From Muribaculaceae bacterium (lineage in GTDB: Bacteria; Bacteroidota; Bacteroidia; Bacteroidales; Muribaculaceae): a stretch of DNA of 63,898 nucleotides. The stretch covers positions 1 to 63,898 of the forward strand of contig JAFQAS010000016.1 of NCBI GenBank assembly GCA_017399915.1, read 5' to 3'. The notes below the pieces were generated by a model. It did no database searches and was not told the origin of the DNA. It was given only the letters and a program-made list of their open reading frames with translations. The position numbers and the translations under genes are program-made. Every line of letters begins with the position of its first letter. Position 1 is the stretch's first letter. Below are positions 1-7,351 of this stretch, piece after piece.

Positions 1-410
1 TATAGCATCTTTTTAGCTTCTTCGTGACCTTGAGTGGAGGCAAGATGAAACCATTTTGCGGCTGTTTCAGTGTTTTTTGCAATGCCTTCACCCGAGTAAT
101 AGTCCATACCCACTTCATACTGAGCTTGGGCATCACCACCTTTGGCTGCTTTCTCTAATTCTTTGCTATAAAATGAATATAGCTTTTGTTTTGCTTCAGC
201 ATTGTTGTTAATGGTTGCTTTGTAATACCACTGCGCTGCCTTTTCTTTATTGGCTGTAATGCCATCGCCTTTAAAGTAAGCATTCGCAATAATTAATTGC
301 GAATTAACATCGCCTTTCTTGGCACTTTTCTCTAATTCTTTAGTCCATGATTGTGCCCACAACGGCATTGCCGCTATAAGCATCAAAAAGGTTAATAAGA
401 TTTTTCTCAT
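1..410 (-). CDS. Sel1-repeat secreted protein, 3' end outside window
   Basis: The reading frame begins at the ATG at 410 and runs off the left edge after 136 codons. The N-terminus (MRKILLTFLMLIAAMPLWAQ) is a Sec signal peptide. It is followed by two TPR-like Sel1 repeats of about 36 residues each, recognisable from motifs such as ANAYFKGDGITANKEKAAQW and MDYYSGEGIAKNTETAAKWF. Sel1 repeats are protein-interaction scaffolds; the partner is unknown. The gene starts only 12 bp after the stop of the 289-codon gene upstream and is probably cotranscribed with it. The repeat assignment is firm; the total length and role cannot be judged from this fragment. Confidence 0.85.
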   Translation of the reverse strand, partial: MRKILLTFLMLIAAMPLWAQSWTKELEKSAKKGDVNSQLIIANAYFKGDGITANKEKAAQWYYKATINNNAEAKQKLYSFYSKELEKAAKGGDAQAQYEVGMDYYSGEGIAKNTETAAKWFHLASTQGHEEAKKML

Positions 411-422
411 AAGTTAGTTGTG

Positions 423-1292
423 TTATTTAATAATGTTTTTTAGAATTTCGGTATTAGGCATAGGCATTTTAACGCCAAGTTCCCAATTCGCTGTTGTAAT
501 CTGAGAAACTATATCGAGGTAAACATCGTAAATGTCTGAAACCTCAATGTGATTTCCATTTTGTGCACCATTTAGATATATGCCGTCGGCTTTAGAATAT
601 ACGACCACTTTGGGGGCTTCAGTTATAGGTGAATATCCCGATTGGTTATCTATTTGGCATGGTACAAAAGAAAAGAATTTATTGTTGGCGTGATGCATCT
701 GAGCAATCCAAATGTCGTGGTCAAGTGGCATTTTTGAAAGGGTCACTTCCTCATATCCACTTGGGAATTTATGAGAGGGGGAATAAAAGCGGTTAACCTT
801 TTCTTTTAAAACTATTACAGTGTCAATAAATAAGTCGGTCGATTGCACTTTGTTGTTTGGCATTTTATTTGTATTACTTTTACTTTGATACTTGAAATGA
901 CCAAAAAGGACAATGTCGCCTGCCTCCATTCTGTCTCTGAGCTTGCAACAAGTGTAATAAAAATCATCGCCAAACACAAATGGGTCGGTGTTTATAATGC
1001 GTTTATATGAATCCATTTCAGAGTAAATGGGAGTGTGTATATATTTAAACACATTATTCCCATTGTTTTGTCGGATTTTAGAACAACATTCCCATTCTCC
1101 AAGAAAGAAAATGTCTTTTTTCGATACTCTGCTGAATCCTTTTGTGTCGGTATTAAGGCCGATAACTTCAGCATTACTTGAATAAATTAATTTTCGATGG
1201 TGTGTATCGGAAATGTTCCACTGACATATATGATTACCCATACCTTGGGGCTCGTCATAAGGGTGTGGAACAAACCAAATTTTGTTAGCCAT
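423..1292 (-). CDS. Conserved-looking protein of unknown function, 289 aa
   Basis: I do not recognise a named family. The protein has no signal peptide or membrane segment. Distinctive conserved-looking blocks are FVPHPYDEPQGMGNHICQW near the N-terminus, FLGEWECCSK, TDPFVFGDDFYYTCC and GDIVLFGHF in the middle, and FIDTVIVL after that. The tryptophan-, glycine- and aromatic-rich pattern suggests a globular cytoplasmic enzyme or ligand-binding domain. I have a faint recollection of similar GEWE/TDPFVFG blocks in bacterial hypothetical proteins, possibly of the nucleotide-modification-associated type, but that is not a firm assignment. A TAAATTTG box sits about 32 bp upstream of the ATG. The Sel1 gene follows directly. 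Confidence 0.8.
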   Translation of the reverse strand: MANKIWFVPHPYDEPQGMGNHICQWNISDTHHRKLIYSSNAEVIGLNTDTKGFSRVSKKDIFFLGEWECCSKIRQNNGNNVFKYIHTPIYSEMDSYKRIINTDPFVFGDDFYYTCCKLRDRMEAGDIVLFGHFKYQSKSNTNKMPNNKVQSTDLFIDTVIVLKEKVNRFYSPSHKFPSGYEEVTLSKMPLDHDIWIAQMHHANNKFFSFVPCQIDNQSGYSPITEAPKVVVYSKADGIYLNGAQNGNHIEVSDIYDVYLDIVSQITTANWELGVKMPMPNTEILKNIIK

Positions 1293-1323
1293 AATTAAGT
1301 GTCACGTTAATTAAAAGTTTTTA

Positions 1324-1331
1324 CAAATTTA
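1324..1331 (-). promoter_or_regulatory. -7 box for the 289-aa gene
   Basis: Read on the minus strand this is TAAATTTG, a perfect match to the Bacteroidetes -7 consensus TAnnTTTG. It predicts a start site near 1318 and a leader of about 26 nt. No good -33 TTTG is seen at the expected spacing. Confidence 0.5.
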
Positions 1332-1358
1332 GTAATTAAAAACCGGTTTGTTTTGGTT

Positions 1359-1375
1359 CTTTTTGGTCCTTTTGT
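1359..1375. repeat. 17-bp repeat, copy 1
   Basis: The sequence CTTTTTGGTCCTTTTGT occurs here and again, identically, at 1888-1904. Each copy lies about 30 bp outside the -7 box of a protein gene: the 289-aa gene on the left and the regulator/kinase pair on the right. The two copies therefore bracket the intergenic region holding the candidate RNA. A shared regulatory site is one explanation. Confidence 0.6.
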
Positions 1376-1524
1376 CAGGCAATAGATTTTAGATAGCACA
1401 GCATCTCATGCCCTTTAGTTGCAAGAGGAGAGTAAAAGTGTAATAAAATTAGATTCTTGGTGATTATCACCGCAAAACATTCGTTCCTATTATGCCTTGC
1501 GACTCACATATAAGGCTATTATAA

Positions 1525-1838
1525 AACAAAAAAGCGTGAGAGTCTGCATCTATTCACTCGTCCCGCTTCAGAGGCTCTGGCATTGCCCTCACAGTCTTGA
1601 ACGAGCAACGTCAGAGAAACCCACGCTGATATGAAAAATCACACCAATAACAACAATAAAAAGCCGTTATCGGTTTGAAATATCATATACACAAAGGGCA
1701 TCTATCGGTTGCCTTGTCTTTGACTGTGATTAAGAACTGCCAGATTCCTGAAAGCTAAGAACAAAGCGTAAAAGATAAACGCTTTATATGTAACATTCAT
1801 TTACAACGTGCGACATATCACACATAGTTGTAAATGCA
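1525..1838 (-). ncRNA. Candidate structured non-coding RNA, about 310 nt
   Basis: The 656-bp gap 1293-1948 has no credible protein gene but holds a complete transcription unit on the minus strand. A promoter at 1876-1845 is followed within a few bases by a hairpin with 10-bp perfect arms (1836-1827 with 1807-1798). Next come a 7-bp hairpin (AAAGCGT/ACGCTTT, 1785-1763) and two imperfect hairpins around 1719-1690 and 1678-1660, each containing ACCGATA. Last is a long rod whose outer helix pairs 1627-1622 with 1538-1533 and whose inner helices include 1605-1601 with 1561-1557. The rod ends directly in TTTTTT (1533-1528), as an intrinsic terminator would. RNase P, tmRNA and SRP signatures are not evident. 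I recall spurious peptides from similar sequence in other Bacteroidales, which suggests conservation, but I cannot verify this here. Confidence 0.6.
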
Positions 1839-1844
1839 CTATGA

Positions 1845-1876
1845 CAAAGTTAAAACATTTGAACTATTCGACCAAA
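1845..1876 (-). promoter_or_regulatory. Promoter of the candidate RNA
   Basis: On the minus strand TTTG (1876-1873), a 20-bp spacer and TAACTTTG (1852-1845) match the Bacteroidetes sigma-factor consensus at both elements. Transcription would start near 1838, exactly where the first hairpin of the candidate RNA begins. Confidence 0.6.
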
Positions 1877-1887
1877 CAAATTTAATC

Positions 1888-1904
1888 CTTTTTGGTCCTT
1901 TTGT
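1888..1904. repeat. 17-bp repeat, copy 2
   Basis: Identical to 1359-1375. This copy lies between the divergent promoters of the candidate RNA (minus) and the regulator gene (plus), 8 bp before the -33 element of the latter. Confidence 0.6.
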
Positions 1905-1912
1905 TGTGTGTA

Positions 1913-1944
1913 TTTTGAATTTCGTAATTAAAGTAGTAATTTTG
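1913..1944 (+). promoter_or_regulatory. Promoter of the regulator/kinase pair
   Basis: TTTTG (1913-1917), a 19-bp spacer and TAATTTTG (1937-1944) form a consensus Bacteroidetes promoter. The predicted start site, about 1950-1952, coincides with the ATG at 1952, so the transcript is probably leaderless. Confidence 0.65.
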
Positions 1945-1951
1945 TCAATTG

Positions 1952-2536
1952 ATGGAAGATTTATCTAAACAATATCAAAGTTTAAGGGAGGCTGTTGAAA
2001 AAGCCGCCGGACGCAAGATGAATACGCCTCGTGATTTTAATCACTTGGTGGCTTGCATACAAAGTTCGACTAATGAACTCATCAGTGCAACCACTTTGAA
2101 GCGTTTCTGGGGATATCTTGAGAATGACAAGGGATATCGTCCTTTCAAGCACACTCTTGATGTGTTGTCAACATTTGTGGGATATAAATCGTGGGAGAAT
2201 TTTTGCAATAGTTCGAGTGCTACCGGCTCATCGCAAAGTGATTATCTCAACAATAACCGACTATACACCACATCGCTATTAAATGACGATAAAATCACTC
2301 TATTGTGGGACCCCGACAGGAAGGTAGAGATAAAATATCTCGGTCTTGACCTTTTTGAAGTCGTAGAGTCAGCAAACAGCAAATTAAAGGTCGGTGACAG
2401 ATTTTGTTGCGGGCATTTCATTGACGGAGAGCCTCTTTATTTATCACGCCTCATTCGCGACAATGGTGTGATAGGCGACTATGTGTGTGGTCGCAATACC
2501 GGCATAAAATTCATTCTACATAAAAGAGGAGTATAA
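1952..2536 (+). CDS. Bacteroidetes-type putative regulatory protein upstream of kinase
   Basis: A protein of 194 residues. I chose ATG 1952 because the promoter would start transcription at it; a TTG lies one codon earlier. The first 85 residues form an alpha-helical domain I know from many Bacteroidetes proteins, with the pattern ATTLKRFWGYLEND followed by TLDVLSTFVGYKSWENFC. Its spacing recalls a DNA-binding or adaptor helix bundle, but its function is not established to my knowledge. The C-terminal 80 residues are beta-rich (LLWDPDRKVEIKYLG, SKLKVGDRFCCGHFIDGEPL). The kinase gene follows after 26 bp, so the pair is probably one operon and the two proteins may act together. Confidence 0.85.
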   Translation: MEDLSKQYQSLREAVEKAAGRKMNTPRDFNHLVACIQSSTNELISATTLKRFWGYLENDKGYRPFKHTLDVLSTFVGYKSWENFCNSSSATGSSQSDYLNNNRLYTTSLLNDDKITLLWDPDRKVEIKYLGLDLFEVVESANSKLKVGDRFCCGHFIDGEPLYLSRLIRDNGVIGDYVCGRNTGIKFILHKRGV

Positions 2537-2562
2537 TACTGTAACTGATTTAGGGATATTGT

Positions 2563-4152
2563 ATGGCAGAAAATTCGTTTTTCATAACAGCCCCATGTAA
2601 CAACATTTATGAATCGAAAATCCCCATCGATACCGATAGTGCCACCGCTTTGTGCTTTGAAGTAACAATAGATGGCAAAAAGTTGTTTATGAAACAACTT
2701 CGCGATGAATTTCTCCATATTGAGGATTATCACATCCTTTTCAGAAAAGAATATGAGTTAGGACACAACATTTCTCATCCCAATATCGTGAATTATGAGT
2801 ATTTTCACGAAGATGAGGATAGTTGCTATTTGTTAATGGAATATATTGCCGGTGAAACCTTAGATTGCTTTATTGCCTCTCATCCCGATTATTTCAGCTC
2901 GCAGAAAAATCTCTCCCGATTTTCCATTCAACTATTGAGTGCGCTTAAATGCCTGCACGAAAATCATGTGGTGTATAGTGATCTTAAGCCACAAAACATC
3001 ATGCTATCACAAGTGAATAATGATGTTGTGCTCATTGACTTGGGATTTTGTTTTGCCGACGCCTACGCAAATACAGCAGGAACGACTAAAGAGTTCTCTG
3101 CTCCCGAGCAACGCAAAAATGGGACATTGGAAACGACTACCGACATCTATTGTTTTGGAAAAGTATTAGAATTTCTCAATAAAAATCTGCCATCACATCT
3201 ACCCAAGAAATATCGCTCAATCATGGCTAAATGCCTTAGAGAACGACAAGCTGACAGATGGCAATGCGTTGATGAAATATTGGCAAAAATCAACAATAAC
3301 CCAAATGCATGGGTGAAGTGGTTGATGGGATTTATGGTGGTAGTCACGCCATTGGTGGGATATATCGTTTGGCAAAAATCGAGCGAAACCGCTCTGATAT
3401 CAAAAGACATAGTGTCGGTAAATTATATCAATTACTCCAATTTTAACAAAGAGGACAAGACCTGCGAAGCAATCGGAGAAGACTCGCTGAAGAGACAAAC
3501 TATCTACATAAGAGATCACATCGTTTATCAGGGTGAAGAATATAAAGTAACATCTATTGCCCACTCTGCGTTTAAAGACCATAAGCATCTTAAAACAGTT
3601 CACATCCCTGATGGCATTAAAAACATAGGAAACGATGCGTTTTCCGGTTGTGATAGTATCTTGATCATAAATATCCCCAATAGTGTTACAACGATAGGAG
3701 ATCTCGCATTTTATAGTTGCAAGGGGGTTACAGAATTAATTTTGTCACAAAATCTCAAAGAAATTCCAACATCCGGATTTGTTGCGACCAAAATATCTCG
3801 ATTGAATATTCCAGAGGGGGTTGAGGTTATCAAACTTGACGCGTTTGCACTTTGCCCTGATATTAAGGCTATAACGTTACCTTCAACTGTAAAACATTTG
3901 GAACGAGGAGTGTTTTACAACTGCCTTAGTCTGGAAAAAATAGAACTGCCGGCAAGTCTTGAACGAGCCGATGAATACTTGTTTTTTGGCTGTGAAAGTC
4001 TGAAAGATATTTATATTCATGCAACGAAGCCACCACAAGCATTGGCATTGCATCGCAACCCCTCGCAAATCACCCTTCATGTGCCCCATGGCTCGGCCGA
4101 AAAATATCGCAATGCTCCTTATTGGCAAGATATGAATATTGTTGAGGATTGA
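2563..4152 (+). CDS. Transmembrane Ser/Thr protein kinase with exported BspA-type LRR domain
   Basis: A 529-residue protein. Residues 30-245 form a protein-kinase domain: probable ATP lysine K44, catalytic segment YSDLKPQN (D140, K142, N145), metal-binding IDLG (D159) and SAPEQ (180-183). HRD is replaced by YSD, DFG by DLG, and no glycine-rich loop is visible, so activity may be weak. A single membrane segment (about 251-270) puts the rest outside the cytoplasm. Residues 320-500 are LRR_5/BspA-type repeats (AFKDHKHLKTVHIPDGIKNI is one) and end in the usual HVPHGSAEKY/W terminal module. The layout is that of a receptor kinase with an inside N-terminus. The gene lies 26 bp after the putative regulator. 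Confidence 0.9.
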   Translation: MAENSFFITAPCNNIYESKIPIDTDSATALCFEVTIDGKKLFMKQLRDEFLHIEDYHILFRKEYELGHNISHPNIVNYEYFHEDEDSCYLLMEYIAGETLDCFIASHPDYFSSQKNLSRFSIQLLSALKCLHENHVVYSDLKPQNIMLSQVNNDVVLIDLGFCFADAYANTAGTTKEFSAPEQRKNGTLETTTDIYCFGKVLEFLNKNLPSHLPKKYRSIMAKCLRERQADRWQCVDEILAKINNNPNAWVKWLMGFMVVVTPLVGYIVWQKSSETALISKDIVSVNYINYSNFNKEDKTCEAIGEDSLKRQTIYIRDHIVYQGEEYKVTSIAHSAFKDHKHLKTVHIPDGIKNIGNDAFSGCDSILIINIPNSVTTIGDLAFYSCKGVTELILSQNLKEIPTSGFVATKISRLNIPEGVEVIKLDAFALCPDIKAITLPSTVKHLERGVFYNCLSLEKIELPASLERADEYLFFGCESLKDIYIHATKPPQALALHRNPSQITLHVPHGSAEKYRNAPYWQDMNIVED

Positions 4153-4178
4153 TAATTAATTATTGAAATGAATACTCG

Positions 4179-4202
4179 TAGGGACATAGTGTGCCGTGTC
4201 CG
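4179..4202 (-). repeat. Degenerate copy D of the dispersed palindromic repeat
   Basis: On the minus strand this reads GACACGGCACACTATGTC flanked by CCCTAC, a decayed form of the GACACGGCACGCCGTGTC palindrome at 47466, 61728 and 63474. The remainder of the 244-bp gap holds an AT-rich 9-bp inverted repeat (4253-4285) and the promoter of the next operon. Confidence 0.5.
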
Positions 4203-4368
4203 GTTTCTCTTCCTTATTCTATCATTAGGTCCACCCCTCCCACTGCGTCAGTCTTTATTTTTTCGTTATTTTGTCTAAAATAAAGGTAAAGGGAGTGTGT
4301 GAGTTGCAAAATGAGTGAATTTTTGACGAATAATAGTCAAAATGGTAGGTTATGTGTGTAAAAATGGT

Positions 4369-4376
4369 TATATTTG
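4369..4376 (+). promoter_or_regulatory. -7 box of the omega-amidase/IOR operon
   Basis: TATATTTG matches TAnnTTTG. The ATG is 20 bp downstream. The -33 region is weak. Confidence 0.5.
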
Positions 4377-4396
4377 CAATTTAAACGGTATTAGAT

Positions 4397-5146
4397 ATGA
4401 AAATAACTATCCTACAACGAAACATAGTATGGAATAATGCATCGCTCAATGTGGCTCGTGCCGATGAGGCTATTGACCGTAATCCGGGGGCAGATCTTTA
4501 TGTGTTGCCCGAGATGTTCTCTACCGGATTTTGCATTCACCCCGAAGGAATTGCCGAGAGTGCCAATAGCGACACGTTGCAGTGGATGCGTGAAAAATCA
4601 AAGGCCATAAACGCTGCGATAGCCGGAAGTGTGGCTGTGGAACAAGATGGTAAATTCTACAATAGATTCTATTTCGTAAAACCCGACGGAAGTGTGGCTC
4701 ACTATGACAAGAAGCACTTGTTTACCTACGGAGGCGAACATAAACGATTCACTGCCGGTGATAGCCGAGTGATAGTGGAATGGTGTGATGTGCGCATTTT
4801 GCTTGAGGTGTGCTACGATTTGCGTTTCCCCATTTGGTCGCGCAATCATGGCGATTATGATATGATTCTTTATGTGGCAAGTTGGCCTACTCCTCGGGTG
4901 GGAGCATGGAGCGCCTTATTGGTGGCTCGTGCTATCGAGAACCAATGTTATGTGGCAGGGGTGAACCGTGTTGGAACCGACCCTACATGCGATTACTGCG
5001 GTGGCAGTGTGATTGTCGATCCCTATGGCAAAACAATAGCGTCGTGTGCCATGAACGAGGAATGTGAGGCTACGGCCGAGGTGGATATGCCTATGTTGGA
5101 GGCTTTCCGTGAGAAATTCCCGGCTCTTAACGATGCCGACATTTAA
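4397..5146 (+). CDS. Carbon-nitrogen hydrolase, probable omega-amidase
   Basis: A 249-residue cytoplasmic nitrilase-superfamily enzyme with the expected Glu-Lys-Cys triad: E39 in VLPEMF, K105 in YDKKHLF and C139 in LEVCYDLRFP. Size and the DLRFP and WPTPR blocks fit the YafV/Nit2 branch, whose members hydrolyse 2-oxoglutaramate or 2-oxosuccinamate to the 2-oxo acid and ammonia. It is the first gene of an operon that also encodes an aminotransferase and indolepyruvate oxidoreductase. That fits glutamine-dependent transamination pulled forward by amide hydrolysis. The superfamily call is firm; the substrate is an inference from family and context. Confidence 0.9.
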   Translation: MKITILQRNIVWNNASLNVARADEAIDRNPGADLYVLPEMFSTGFCIHPEGIAESANSDTLQWMREKSKAINAAIAGSVAVEQDGKFYNRFYFVKPDGSVAHYDKKHLFTYGGEHKRFTAGDSRVIVEWCDVRILLEVCYDLRFPIWSRNHGDYDMILYVASWPTPRVGAWSALLVARAIENQCYVAGVNRVGTDPTCDYCGGSVIVDPYGKTIASCAMNEECEATAEVDMPMLEAFREKFPALNDADI

Positions 5147-5169
5147 TACAGAATAAATTGAGAAAGATT

Positions 5170-6765
5170 ATGATAGAACGTAAACTTTTATTGGGCGATG
5201 AAGCAATAGCATTGGGAGCTGTGCATGCCGGCATTAGTGGTGTGTATGCCTATCCCGGCACTCCATCGACCGAAATCACCGAATATATCCAGGCTAATGC
5301 TCCTGAGGTGCGTAGCCGTTGGTGTACCAATGAAAAGACTGCTATGGAGGCGGCGTTGGGAATGTCGTATGCCGGCAAGCGTGCGCTTGTGTGTATGAAA
5401 CATGTGGGAATGAATGTGGCAGCCGATGCGTTTGTCAATTCGGGTATCACCGGAGTGAATGGCGGATTGGTGGTGCTTGCAGCCGATGACCCCTCGATGC
5501 ACTCGTCGCAAAATGAGCAAGACTCACGCTTTTATGGCAAATTCACTATGATACCCATTCTTGAGCCATCTTCGCAACAAGAGGCTTATGAGATGATGCG
5601 ATATGCTTATGAATTATCGGAGCAGTTGCGATTGCCCGTGTTGATGCGAGTCGTAACCCGATTGGCTCACTCGCGTGCCGGGGTAGAGGTAAAGGCTCCT
5701 ATGTTTCAAAATGCGCTTAATCCCGATAATGAACGCACTCATTGGGTGTTGTTGCCCGGCAATGCACGTCGTCAATATGCTTCGTTGGTAGAAAAGCAAC
5801 CACAACTATTGGCAAGTGCCGAAGCTTCGCCTTATAACAAGACAGTGGCGGCCGAAGGCAAGGCACGTCTCGGTGTAGTGGCGTGTGGTATCGCTTATAA
5901 CTATGTAATGGAAAACAACCCTCAACAACTTGGAGTGAAAGTGTTGAAGGTTTCGCAATATCCTATCCCCGAAGCGGCTATTAAGGCGTTGGCACAAGAG
6001 TGTGACGCTTTGCTTGTGGCCGAAGATGGTCAGCCATTGGTTGAAGAGCAGGTGAAAGGTTTGCTCGGAGCCGGCTATGTGTTGAAGGGCCGATTGACCG
6101 GCGACCTTCCCCGCATGGGCGAGTTGACACCCGATTGTGTGGGCAAGGCTCTCGGTGTGGAACTTCCACAAGCGTTTGCCACGGCACAAAATGTGATGCC
6201 ACGTCCACCGGCGTTGTGTCAAGGTTGCGGACACCGCGATGTGTATGACGCGCTCAACAAAGTGGCTGCCGAATATGCCGATGCTCGCATCTTTGGCGAC
6301 ATTGGTTGCTACACACTTGGCGCATTACCTCCATTCCGTGCTATCGACAGCTGTGTGGATATGGGTGCTTCAATCACAATGGCCAAGGGGGCTGCCGATG
6401 CAGGAGTGTTCCCCGCTATTGCCGTTATCGGTGACTCTACATTCACCCACTCGGGCATGACTGGCTTGCTCGATGCCGTAAACGACAAAGCGAATATCAC
6501 AGTAGTGATTTCAGATAACCTCACCACAGCGATGACCGGAGGTCAAGACTCGGCAGGGACAAACAAGTTTGAGGCGATATGTCTTGGCCTTGGTGTAGAG
6601 CCTGAGCATGTGCGTGTAGTGGTGCCTCTACCTAAAAACATGGAGGAAATCACACGCATCATTCGTGAAGAAATTGAATATAAAGGGGTGTCGGTAATTA
6701 TTCCTCGTCGAGAATGTATCCAGACCCTTAGTCGCAAACTTCGTCAAAAAAAGGCACAGCAATGA
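5170..6765 (+). CDS. iorA: Indolepyruvate ferredoxin oxidoreductase, alpha subunit
   Basis: IorA with IorB converts aryl-pyruvates made by transamination of aromatic amino acids into aryl-acetyl-CoA, CO2 and reduced ferredoxin. The N-terminal pyrimidine-binding region (GVYAYPGTPSTEI) and the C-terminal thiamine-diphosphate region (QGCGHRDVYDAL; GDSTFTHSG with NITVVISDN about 27 residues on) are both clear. The protein has 531 residues and ends at about the point where many archaeal IorA proteins add a two-cluster ferredoxin domain, which is absent here. I chose ATG 5170 over a TTG four codons upstream. The last codons overlap iorB by four bases (ATGA). Confidence 0.95.
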   Translation: MIERKLLLGDEAIALGAVHAGISGVYAYPGTPSTEITEYIQANAPEVRSRWCTNEKTAMEAALGMSYAGKRALVCMKHVGMNVAADAFVNSGITGVNGGLVVLAADDPSMHSSQNEQDSRFYGKFTMIPILEPSSQQEAYEMMRYAYELSEQLRLPVLMRVVTRLAHSRAGVEVKAPMFQNALNPDNERTHWVLLPGNARRQYASLVEKQPQLLASAEASPYNKTVAAEGKARLGVVACGIAYNYVMENNPQQLGVKVLKVSQYPIPEAAIKALAQECDALLVAEDGQPLVEEQVKGLLGAGYVLKGRLTGDLPRMGELTPDCVGKALGVELPQAFATAQNVMPRPPALCQGCGHRDVYDALNKVAAEYADARIFGDIGCYTLGALPPFRAIDSCVDMGASITMAKGAADAGVFPAIAVIGDSTFTHSGMTGLLDAVNDKANITVVISDNLTTAMTGGQDSAGTNKFEAICLGLGVEPEHVRVVVPLPKNMEEITRIIREEIEYKGVSVIIPRRECIQTLSRKLRQKKAQQ

Positions 6766-7337
6766 AAAAAGATATAATATTAGCCGGCGTGGGAGGTCAA
6801 GGAATCCTCACTATTGCCACAATCATAGGTGATGCCGCTGCAGTGGCAGGGTTGAGCCTCAAACAAGCCGAAGTGCATGGCATGAGCCAACGTGGAGGCG
6901 ATGTGCAGTCAAATCTTCGATTGTCGACTGATGAGATTTACTCCGACTTGATTAAGGAAGGTGCTGCCGATTTGATTATCTCGATGGAGCCTATGGAAGC
7001 GTTGCGCTATGTGTCGTATCTCAATGGTGAAGGGTGGGTGGTAACCTCTTCGCACCCATTCAAAAATATACCCAACTATCCCGAAGATGAGGCATTGATG
7101 AACGAACTCAACGGCTTGCCTCATGTGGCGGCGTTACCCATCGACGATGTTGCCAAAGAGAACAATATGCCAAAGAGTGCCAATGTGATATTGCTTGGCA
7201 TGGCGGCTCGTTATATTGAGATACTCACTCCTGAGCAGTTGCGTGAAAGTATCGCACGCGTGTTTGCATCGAAGGGTGAAAAGATAGTGGAAATGAACCA
7301 ACAAGCTTTTGACTTGGGGTTGAATGCAGTGAAATAA
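6762..7337 (+). CDS. iorB: Indolepyruvate ferredoxin oxidoreductase, beta subunit
   Basis: A 191-residue gamma-type subunit of 2-oxoacid:ferredoxin oxidoreductases. It opens with AGVGGQGILT and carries the family block VHGMSQRGGDVQSNLR, which contributes to CoA binding and active-site closure in relatives. It overlaps the end of iorA by ATGA, consistent with translational coupling and a fixed subunit ratio. The aminotransferase gene starts 14 bp downstream. Confidence 0.95.
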   Translation: MKKDIILAGVGGQGILTIATIIGDAAAVAGLSLKQAEVHGMSQRGGDVQSNLRLSTDEIYSDLIKEGAADLIISMEPMEALRYVSYLNGEGWVVTSSHPFKNIPNYPEDEALMNELNGLPHVAALPIDDVAKENNMPKSANVILLGMAARYIEILTPEQLRESIARVFASKGEKIVEMNQQAFDLGLNAVK

Positions 7338-7351
7338 AGACTCAAAAAACG

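Noticed and set aside
1533..1627. Short peptide reading through the RNA rod (ending ERATSEKPTLI)
   Set aside because: No start codon or promoter on the plus strand fits. The base-paired rod and the T-run on the other strand explain the sequence better.
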